Shown: piece by piece, positions 24,702 to 31,535 of the stretch
Position numbering within the stretch: the stretch's first letter is position 1
Layout of the letters: the number at the start of each line of letters is the position of its first letter
Source: Streptomyces pilosus
GTDB taxonomy: Bacteria > Actinomycetota > Actinomycetes > Streptomycetales > Streptomycetaceae
DNA: 64,000 bases
Direction of reading: 5' to 3'
NCBI RefSeq assembly: GCF_014649835.1
Contig: NZ_BMTU01000005.1
Location: 519,654-583,653 of the forward strand
Notes under the pieces: generated by a model
Told to the model about the DNA's origin: nothing
The model's input: only the letters and a program-made list of their open reading frames with translations
Database searches by the model: none
Translations under genes and position numbers: made by a program

Positions 24702-26300
24702 TCACATCCGGAAGACGCCGAAGCCACCCCGCGCGCCCTCGTAGGGGGCGGTGTGGATGGCCGACAGGCACAGGCCGAGGACGGTGCGGGTGTCGCGCGG
24801 GTCGATGACGCCGTCGTCGTACAGCCGCCCGGACAGGAACATCGGCAGCGACTCGGACTCGATCTGCCGCTCCACCATGGCGCGCAGCGCCGCGTCCGCT
24901 TCGTCGTCGTAGGGCCGCCCCTTCGCCGCCGCGGACTGCCGGGCGACGATGGACAGCACGCCGGCGAGCTGTTGCGGGCCCATGACGGCGGACTTGGCGC
25001 TGGGCCAGGCGAAGAGGAAGCGCGGGTCGTAGGCGCGGCCGCACATGCCGTAGTGGCCGGCGCCGTAGGAGGCGCCCATGAGGACGGACAGGTGGGGGAC
25101 GCGGGAGTTGCTGACCGCGTTGATCATCATGGCGCCGTGTTTGATGATGCCGCCCTGCTCGTACTCCTTGCCGACCATGTAGCCGGTGGTGTTGTGCAGG
25201 AACAGCAGCGGGATGTCGCGCTGGTTGGCGAGCTGGATGAACTGGGCGGCCTTCTGGGACTCCTCGCTGAAGAGGACCCCGCGGGCGTTGGCGAGGATGC
25301 CGACGGGATAGCCGTGCAGGGTGGCCCAGCCGGTGGTGAGGCTGGTGCCGTAGAGGGGCTTGAACTCGTCGAAGTCGGAGGCGTCGACGATCCGGGCGAC
25401 GACCTCGCGCGGGTCGAAGGGGGTCCTCAGGTCGCCGGGGACGATGCCGAGGAGTTCGTCCTCGTCGTACTTCGGGGGCACGGCCGGTCCCGGATCGGCG
25501 TGCGCCTTGCGGTGGTTGAGGCGGGCGACGACCCGGCGGGCCTGGCGGAGCGCGTCGCGTTCGTCGACGGCGAAGTGGTCGGCGAGGCCGGACACGCGGG
25601 CGTGCATCTCGGCGCCGCCGAGGGACTCGTCGTCACTCTCCTCCCCGGTCGCCATCTTCACCAGGGGCGGGCCGCCGAGGAACACCTTCGCCCGCTCCCT
25701 GACCATGATCGTGTGGTCGGACATGCCGGGGACGTACGCGCCGCCGGCGGTGGAGTTGCCGAAGACGACGGCGATCGTGGGGATGCCGGCCGCGGAGAGC
25801 CGGGTGAGGTCGCGGAAGACGGCGCCGCCCGGGATGAAGATCTCCTTCTGCGAGGGCAGGTCGGCGCCGCCGGACTCGACGAGGCTGATCACGGGCAGCC
25901 GGTTGGCGAGCGCGATGTCGTTGGCGCGCAGGGCCTTGCGCAGGCTCCACGGGTTGCTGGCGCCGCCGCGGACGGTCGGGTCGTTGGCGGTGATCAGGCA
26001 CTCCACGCCCTCGACGACGCCGATGCCGGTGACGAGGGAGGCGCCGACGGTGTAGTCGCTGCCCCAGGCGGCCAGCGGGGACAGCTCCAGGAAGGGCGTG
26101 TCGGGGTCGAGGAGCAGTTCGACGCGTTCGCGGGCGAGGAGCTTGCCGCGCCCGCGGTGCCGTTCGACGTACTTCTCGCCGCCGCCCGCGAGGGCCTTGG
26201 CGTGCTCGGTGTCGAGTGCGGCGAGCTTGGCGAGCATGGCCTCACGGTGCTCCCGGTACTCCGGGTCGGCCGTGTTCAGGGCGGATGCGAGGACCGTCAC
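24702..26300 (-). CDS. Acyl-CoA carboxylase beta subunit (carboxyltransferase)
   Basis: A 532-residue carboxyltransferase of the MCC/GCC beta type, moving carboxyl from biotin to an acyl-CoA. Two crotonase-fold halves are visible: CLITANDPTVRGGASNPWSLRKALRA, VESGGADLPSQKEIFIPGG and GNSTAGGAYVPGMSD in the first, and PLLFLHNTTGYMVGKEYEQGGIIKHGAMMINAVSNS and GASYGAGHYGMCGRAYDPRFLFAWPSA in the second. The pattern is closer to methylcrotonyl/geranyl-CoA carboxylases than to propionyl-CoA ones. GTG at 26300 overlaps the AtuA stop by GTGA. Confidence 0.92.
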   Translation of the reverse strand: MTVLASALNTADPEYREHREAMLAKLAALDTEHAKALAGGGEKYVERHRGRGKLLARERVELLLDPDTPFLELSPLAAWGSDYTVGASLVTGIGVVEGVECLITANDPTVRGGASNPWSLRKALRANDIALANRLPVISLVESGGADLPSQKEIFIPGGAVFRDLTRLSAAGIPTIAVVFGNSTAGGAYVPGMSDHTIMVRERAKVFLGGPPLVKMATGEESDDESLGGAEMHARVSGLADHFAVDERDALRQARRVVARLNHRKAHADPGPAVPPKYDEDELLGIVPGDLRTPFDPREVVARIVDASDFDEFKPLYGTSLTTGWATLHGYPVGILANARGVLFSEESQKAAQFIQLANQRDIPLLFLHNTTGYMVGKEYEQGGIIKHGAMMINAVSNSRVPHLSVLMGASYGAGHYGMCGRAYDPRFLFAWPSAKSAVMGPQQLAGVLSIVARQSAAAKGRPYDDEADAALRAMVERQIESESLPMFLSGRLYDDGVIDPRDTRTVLGLCLSAIHTAPYEGARGGFGVFRM

Positions 26301-27979
26301 AACAGGGCCTCCGGGATGTCGAGGTGCCGGGACCGCAGCCATTCGCCGAGGGCCTTGGCCTGCGGGTCGAAACGGGCCTGCGCGGCGACGCCCTCGCCGA
26401 GGATGCCCTCGACGAGGAAGTTCAGGGCGCGCAGGTGGGGCAGGACGTGCCGGGTGACGGGCAGGCCGGCGGCCTCGGGGAGCATCTCCCGCAGCCGCTC
26501 GACGGTCAGCTCGTGGGCGAGCCACCGCCAGGCGTCGTCGGAGCGGACCCAGACGCCGACGTTGGCGTTCCCGCCCTTGTCGCCGCTGCGGGCCCCGGCG
26601 AGGAGGCCGAGGGGCGCCCGTCGCGTGGGTCCCGGGGGCAGCGGCTCGGGGAGCGCGGGTTCCGGTACGCCGTCGGGTACGGCGGTGTCCGCGGGCTCCC
26701 GCACGGTGACGCGGCGCCCGTCGTGGAGGACGGCCACGTGCCGCACGTCGCCCCGGGGGACGTACCCGTCCTCGAACACCCCGTACGGGGAGCCCTTCCC
26801 CGGCGGTGCCAGCACATGGAACCCGGGGTAGCTGGCCAGGGCCAGCTCGACGGCGGCGCCGCTCAGCACCCGGCCCACCGCCTCCTGCCGGGGGTCGCGC
26901 ACGACCAGCCGCAGCAGCGCGCTGGCGGTCTCCTCGGTGCCGGCGTCGGCCCGGTCGGTGCGCGCCAGCTCCCAGCGCACGTCGGCGGGCGGCGACGCGG
27001 CCAGCGCGTCGCCCATCTGCTCCCGCACCAGGTCGGCCTTGGCCTCGATGTCGAGCCCGGTGAGCACGAACACGACCTCGTTGCGGAAGCCGCCGAGCCG
27101 GTTGCGGCCGACCTTGAGCGTGGGCGGCGGGGCCTCCCCGCGCACCCCCTCGATCCGCACCCGGTCGGGTCCGTCCTGGGTCAGCCGCACGGTGTCCAGC
27201 CGGGCGGTGACGTCAGGACCGGCGTAGCGGGCGCCGGCGGTCTCGTAGAGCAGTTGCGCGGTGACCGTGCCGACGTCGACGAAGCCGCCGGTGCCGGGGT
27301 GCTTGGTGACGACGCTGCCGCCGTCGGCGTGGATCTCGGCGAGCGGGAATCCGGGCCGCCGCAGGTGCCGGGGGTCGCGCTCGCCGAAGAAGGCGTAGTT
27401 CCCGCCGGTGGCCTGGGTCCCGCACTCCAGTACGTGCCCGGCGACGACGGCCCCCGCGAGCCGGTCGTGGTCCGTGGGCGCCCAGCCGAAGTGGGCGGCG
27501 GCGGGCCCGGTGACCAGGGCCGCGTCGGTGACCCGCCCGGTGACGACCACGTCGGCCCCGGCGCGCAGGCACTCCGCGATCCCGAAGCCGCCGAGGTAGG
27601 CGTGGGCGGCGAGGCTGCCGGGGTGGCGTGCGGTGAGGTCGTCGCCCTCCACGTGGGCGACCCGGACGGGGATGCCGAGGCGGCCGGCGAGTGCCCGGAC
27701 GGCGCCGGCGAGGCCGGCCGGGTTGAGGCCGCCCGCGTTGGTGACGATCCTGACGCCCCGCTCGTGGGCGAGGCCGAGGGTCTCCTCCAGTTGCCGCAGG
27801 AAGGTGCGGGCGTATCCGGCGGTGGGGTCCTTCAGCCGGTCGCGGGCGAGGATGAGCATGGTCAGCTCGGCGAGGTAGTCGCCGGTGAGGACGTCGACCT
27901 CGCCGCCGGTGAGCATCTCGCGCGGGGCGTCGAAGCGGTCGCCGTAGAAGCCGGAGAAGTTCCCGACGCGCAGGGTCAC
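26297..27979 (-). CDS. AtuA-family protein (acyclic terpene utilisation)
   Basis: A 560-residue protein with an N-terminal AtuA domain (DUF1446, about 3-430; LRVGNFSGFYGDRFDA, IVTNAGGLNPAGLAGAVR, ADVVVTGRVTDAALVTGPAAAHFGW, AGHVLECGTQATGGNY) and the C-terminal AtuA-like domain (LLAGARSGDKGGNANVGVWVR). In Pseudomonas the atu cluster degrades citronellol and geraniol through geranyl-CoA carboxylase. Its presence beside a carboxylase and dehydrogenase suggests this operon handles a branched isoprenoid or similar acid. The catalytic role of AtuA is not known. GTG at 27979 overlaps the upstream stop by GTGA. Confidence 0.9.
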   Translation of the reverse strand: MTLRVGNFSGFYGDRFDAPREMLTGGEVDVLTGDYLAELTMLILARDRLKDPTAGYARTFLRQLEETLGLAHERGVRIVTNAGGLNPAGLAGAVRALAGRLGIPVRVAHVEGDDLTARHPGSLAAHAYLGGFGIAECLRAGADVVVTGRVTDAALVTGPAAAHFGWAPTDHDRLAGAVVAGHVLECGTQATGGNYAFFGERDPRHLRRPGFPLAEIHADGGSVVTKHPGTGGFVDVGTVTAQLLYETAGARYAGPDVTARLDTVRLTQDGPDRVRIEGVRGEAPPPTLKVGRNRLGGFRNEVVFVLTGLDIEAKADLVREQMGDALAASPPADVRWELARTDRADAGTEETASALLRLVVRDPRQEAVGRVLSGAAVELALASYPGFHVLAPPGKGSPYGVFEDGYVPRGDVRHVAVLHDGRRVTVREPADTAVPDGVPEPALPEPLPPGPTRRAPLGLLAGARSGDKGGNANVGVWVRSDDAWRWLAHELTVERLREMLPEAAGLPVTRHVLPHLRALNFLVEGILGEGVAAQARFDPQAKALGEWLRSRHLDIPEALL

Positions 27980-28773
27980 CGGGCGTCCTCCTCCTTCGGC
28001 CGCCGTCCGCCGCCGGGCGGCCCGGCGAAGGCCTGGGCGATGTCCAGCCAGCGGTCGGCGTCGGGCCCGTCGGCGGTGAGGGCGAGGTCCGCGCGGTGGG
28101 CGCGCTGGGTGACCAGGAGGCAGAAGTCGAGTGCGGGGCCGGTGACCCGCTGCGGCGCGTCGTCGGGGCCGTAGGCCCAGATCTCGCCGTCCGGCCCGGT
28201 CAGTTCGACGCGGAAGGGTTCGGCGGGCGGGGTGAGTCCGTGCGCGCCGTGGGCGAAGTCCCGGGTCCGCACCCCGAGCCACGCCACGTGCCGGAGCCGG
28301 CCGGTGGGGGGCCGCGTCACGCCGAGCGCGTCGGCGACATCCTGTCCGTGGGCCCAGGTCTCCATCAGGCGGGCGGTCGCCATGGAAGCGGCCGACATGG
28401 GCGGCCCGTACCAGGGGAACCGCGCCCCGGCCGGTGCCTCCCGCAGCGCCTTCTCCAGCGCCGCCCGTCCCTCCCGCCAGCGCGCGAGCAGGTCGGCGGG
28501 CGCGGCCCGGGCGTACTCCTCGGCTCCGTCGTCCACGAAGGTGTGCGGGGCGTTCAGGGCGCCCTCCACCAGCGTCCGGAAGCCGTCGGCGTCGGTGACG
28601 GCGAGCAGCGAGGAGCGGTCGGTCCAGGCGAGGTGGCCGATCTGGTGGGCGACGGTCCATCCGGCGGCGGGCGTCGGCAGCGCCCACCGCTCCGTCTCCA
28701 GCCCGGCCACCAGCCGGTCCAGTTCGTCGCTCTCGGCACACAGGTCGTCGATGACACGCGTCGGGTCGGCCAT
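27976..28773 (-). CDS. TIGR03084-family protein (DinB/maleylpyruvate-isomerase-like)
   Basis: A 265-residue protein, first gene of the catabolic operon. The N-terminal DinB-like bundle has VIDDLCAESDELDRLVAGL and the His motif WTVAHQIGHLAWTD, with further His in METWAHGQDVADALG, as expected for a metal site of mycothiol S-transferase type. Relatives often sit beside fatty-acid or terpene catabolism genes. Role is probably mycothiol- or metal-linked but unproven. ATG at 28773; the stop overlaps the AtuA start. A palindromic operator candidate lies 33 bases upstream. Confidence 0.8.
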   Translation of the reverse strand: MADPTRVIDDLCAESDELDRLVAGLETERWALPTPAAGWTVAHQIGHLAWTDRSSLLAVTDADGFRTLVEGALNAPHTFVDDGAEEYARAAPADLLARWREGRAALEKALREAPAGARFPWYGPPMSAASMATARLMETWAHGQDVADALGVTRPPTGRLRHVAWLGVRTRDFAHGAHGLTPPAEPFRVELTGPDGEIWAYGPDDAPQRVTGPALDFCLLVTQRAHRADLALTADGPDADRWLDIAQAFAGPPGGGRRPKEEDAR

Positions 28774-28805
28774 GTCGGGAGCATGGCAGCGGCCCACAAA
28801 ACAAT

Positions 28806-28817
28806 CAAGCGTGCTTG
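28806..28817. promoter_or_regulatory. Operator candidate of the catabolic operon
   Basis: CAAGCGTGCTTG is an inverted repeat with CAAGC/GCTTG arms, 33 bases upstream of the first gene of the operon. CAAG-N-CTTG palindromes are typical sites of TetR repressors that sense CoA thioesters, and the operon ends with a TetR gene. Confidence 0.45.
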
Positions 28818-28951
28818 CTGGCTTTTTTCCTACCGGTGCGGCAGCGGTGGAACGAGCAGGGGAACCGGGCGGCACACCGGCCGGTGGACGGGCCGTCGCA
28901 CGGGCGTCGTCACCCGGTCGGCCGCGCCGGACGACACCTCTCCCGGTGAGC

Positions 28952-28973
28952 TGCCGCCCCGCGCGGGGCGGCA
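28952..28973 (-). terminator. Palindromic terminator
   Basis: A perfect 22-base palindrome, TGCCGCCCCGC followed by GCGGGGCGGCA, begins 32 bases past the stop of the membrane protein gene at 29005. It should end that transcript before the catabolic operon. Confidence 0.55.
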
Positions 28974-29004
28974 CGTCCGGCGGGGGCCGGGAGGCGGAGC
29001 GGGC

Positions 29005-29724
29005 TCACGCCCCGCGGGTGAAGGCCACGTCGGTGAGGTCGCGTTCGAGGACGACGCCCTGGAAGCCGTAGGTGCCGATCGAGGGCACCTTCAGGAGCAG
29101 GCAGAAGCGGTCGGTGGAGGCGACCGTGTCCGCTATCCGGCGGTAGGAGCGGCGGAGGAAGTAGGCGGCGGCGTGATTGGTGAGCGCGGTCTGCCCGCAG
29201 ATCAGGACGACGGGGCGCTCCCCGCCCGGGGCGGTGAACTTGGCGAGCAGCACGTACTCCTCGTTGCCGCTGTCCCGCCGGTGGCACACCCCGCCCGCCT
29301 CGATGGCCAGCGGGTGGTCCGGGTGGTCGTAGGGGTGGAAGGTGACGCCGGGAAGGCTGTGCGCGACGTGGCCCGCGCTGCGGACGTTCGACCCGAGCGG
29401 CCCGCCGATGCAGAACTCGGGCTTCTCGCCGTTGCCGCCCCGGAAGTCGTCACTGCGGACGACCTCGACCTCGCACCGCAGACCGTGGCTGAGCACGGCC
29501 GCCTCGATCATGGCCTGCACGTCGTGGTGGTGCGTGGTGCCCGGGGCGCCGTACTTGTTGTTCATCACGATCAGGCAGGTGTCGCCGGGACGGGCGCCGA
29601 CCACCCGCATCCGCAGCCGCAGGTCCCGGTTGTGCCGGCCCCGCTGCCACAGCCACACCGCCAGGCCGCTCAGACAACTGGCCAGCAGCCCCAGTACGAG
29701 ATCACCCAACGCCCCCGCCAGCAT
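29005..29724 (-). CDS. Membrane-anchored protein of unknown function
   Basis: A 239-residue protein. Residues about 8-28 (LVLGLLASCLSGLAVWLW) form one membrane helix followed by basic residues, so the rest is probably cytoplasmic. The soluble part looks like a Rossmann-type alpha/beta domain with conserved-looking blocks CLIVMNNKYGAPGTTHHHDV, EFCIGGPLGSNVRSAGHV, EEYVLLAKF, VVLICGQTALTNHAAAYFL and VPSIGTYG. I have seen similar Streptomyces proteins without assigned function. The blocks suggest a nucleotide-sensing or nucleotide-binding domain, but this is a guess. ATG at 29724 follows GGGGGGAG. It stands alone on the minus strand. Confidence 0.65.
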   Translation of the reverse strand: MLAGALGDLVLGLLASCLSGLAVWLWQRGRHNRDLRLRMRVVGARPGDTCLIVMNNKYGAPGTTHHHDVQAMIEAAVLSHGLRCEVEVVRSDDFRGGNGEKPEFCIGGPLGSNVRSAGHVAHSLPGVTFHPYDHPDHPLAIEAGGVCHRRDSGNEEYVLLAKFTAPGGERPVVLICGQTALTNHAAAYFLRRSYRRIADTVASTDRFCLLLKVPSIGTYGFQGVVLERDLTDVAFTRGA

Positions 29725-29790
29725 GCCGCTCCCCCCGGTGAGTGCCCCGTACCCTACCCGGGTCCGCCGTCGCGGGCCGGAGTGCGGCCG

Positions 29791-30741
29791 TCAGGGGCCG
29801 GTCCCGGCCGTCTTCGCCCTCCCCCGCCCCACCTGCGTCCGCACCGCCCCCATGCTGGCCGCGATGACCAGGGCGATGGCGGCGGCCTCGGTGGCGCTCA
29901 GGGCCTGGTCGAGGATGAGGAAACCGGCGGCCGCGGCGAGGGCCGGCTCCAGGCTCATCAGGACGGCGAAGGTGGAGGCGGGCAGGCGGCGCAGGGCGAG
30001 CAGTTCGAGGGTGTACGGCAGGACGGAGGACAGCACCGCGACCGCCGCGCCCAGGGCGAGAATCGTGGGGTCGAGGAGCTTCGTGCCGGACTCGGCGACG
30101 CCCAGCGGCAGGAAGAGGACCGCCGCGACACCCATCGCGAGGGCGAGCCCGTCCGCCTGCGGGAAGCGGCGGCCGGTGCGGGCGCTGAAGACGATGTACG
30201 CCGCCCACATGGCGCCGGCGCCCAGCGCGAAGGCGACGCCCACCGGGTCGAGGCTGCTGAATCCGCCGCCCCCGAGGAGGAACACGCCGGCGAGGGCGAG
30301 GGTGGCCCACACGATGTTGATCGCCCGCCGGGAGGCGAGGACGGACAGCGTGAGCGGGCCGAGGACCTCGAGGGTGACCGCCGGGCCGAGCGGGATGCGG
30401 GCGACGGACTGGTAGAACAGCCCGTTCATCGCGGCCATGGCGACACCGAAGACGATCACCGTGCCCCAGTCGGCGCGCGAGTGCCCGCGCAGCTTCGGCC
30501 GGCACAGCACCATCAGCACGAGGGCCGCCACCAGCAGTCGCAGCGTCACCACCCCGAGGGCGCCGGCCCGCGGCATCAGCGTCACCGCCAGCGCCCCGCC
30601 GAACTGCACGGAGACCCCGCCGGCGAGCACCAGCCCGACCGGGCCCAGGGAGCCGCGCCCGCGGGGGACGCCGGCCGGCGCGGACGCGGGGCCGCCCGTC
30701 ACGGGCGCGGTGGACGGGGTGGCGGCGCTGGGCGTGGTCAC
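29791..30741 (-). CDS. EamA/RhtA-type drug-metabolite exporter
   Basis: A 316-residue inner-membrane protein with ten predicted helices in two EamA repeats, for example GPVGLVLAGGVSVQFGGALAV and VWATLALAGVFLLGGGGFSSLDPVG, and the second-repeat signature AASTFAVLMSLEPALAAAAGFL. It resembles RhtA, an exporter of threonine and homoserine, though the DMT superfamily moves many small molecules. The first 30 residues are a disordered Pro/Ala-rich tail. GTG at 30741 is preceded by GGAAGG. It is divergent from the Nudix gene. Confidence 0.85.
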   Translation of the reverse strand: MTTPSAATPSTAPVTGGPASAPAGVPRGRGSLGPVGLVLAGGVSVQFGGALAVTLMPRAGALGVVTLRLLVAALVLMVLCRPKLRGHSRADWGTVIVFGVAMAAMNGLFYQSVARIPLGPAVTLEVLGPLTLSVLASRRAINIVWATLALAGVFLLGGGGFSSLDPVGVAFALGAGAMWAAYIVFSARTGRRFPQADGLALAMGVAAVLFLPLGVAESGTKLLDPTILALGAAVAVLSSVLPYTLELLALRRLPASTFAVLMSLEPALAAAAGFLILDQALSATEAAAIALVIAASMGAVRTQVGRGRAKTAGTGP

Positions 30742-30941
30742 GGGCCGGGCCTTCCGGGACGTCGAGTTCGGTGCACTGTCCGGTCCAGAGTATTGGACTC
30801 CGTCAGTACCGTGAAACGGTTATATGCCTGACGATGCGGCCGCCGGCCCGCCCCGGTCAACTCCGTCCGTCACGTGGACCACCGGCGGGTACCGTTCCCC
30901 CAGGTGCCACCCGCGTCCGTCCCCCACCCCTCCGAGGCCCC

Positions 30942-31394
30942 GTGCGACGAGTTCTGGTCCGTCTCTGGCGACTCCTGCGCCCCGTGCAGCCCCGCGTCAT
31001 GTGGCTGCTGCACGCCAAGTTCGTGGTCGGCGTGACCGGCGTGGTGCGCGACGAGGAGGGACGGGTGCTGCTGCTCCGGCACCGGATGTGGCCGCCGGGC
31101 CGCCAGTGGGGCCTGCCGAGCGGCTTCGCCCGCAAGGGCGAGGACTTCCGGGACACCGTGGTGCGCGAGGTCCGGGAGGAAACCGGCCTCGACGTCGAGG
31201 TGGGCCGCCTCGTCATGCTGAACAGCGGCCTGCGCACCCGCACGGAGGTCGCCTTCGAGGCCCGCCTGCTCGGCGGTGAGCTGCGCCTGGACCCCTTCGA
31301 GATCCTCGACGCCCGCTGGTGCCGCCCGGACGACCTCCCGGAGGGCGTACAGCCGGTGTGCGGCCCGCTGATACGGGGCGAGACGACACCCTGA
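30942..31394 (+). CDS. Nudix hydrolase
   Basis: A 150-residue Nudix protein. The Nudix box G-x5-E-x7-R-E-U-x-E-E-x-G-U is intact as GFARKGEDFRDTVVREVREE followed by TGL. It hydrolyses a nucleoside diphosphate linked to another group; the substrate cannot be told. An N-terminal helix with basic residues (VLVRLWRLLRPVQPRVMWLLHAKF) precedes the fold. GTG at 30942 follows GAGG at good spacing and matches the family length; the frame stays open for 170 bases upstream but without a plausible site. Confidence 0.85.
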   Translation: MRRVLVRLWRLLRPVQPRVMWLLHAKFVVGVTGVVRDEEGRVLLLRHRMWPPGRQWGLPSGFARKGEDFRDTVVREVREETGLDVEVGRLVMLNSGLRTRTEVAFEARLLGGELRLDPFEILDARWCRPDDLPEGVQPVCGPLIRGETTP

Positions 31395-31535
31395 CGGCAC
31401 CGGCGCCCCCGCGTCGGCGGGCGACGCCCGGACGTGGAGCCGCCGGTGCGGGGCCCCCGGTGCGGGCCCCCGGGGGAGGGGCCGCACGGCCGGTGCCGCG
31501 GGCCCGGAGGTGGTGCGGGTGCCGCGCGGGCCGGG

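Noticed and set aside
28096..30831. Long plus-strand frame across three minus-strand genes
   Set aside because: Crosses gene boundaries and a terminator palindrome; no domain and no ribosome binding site.
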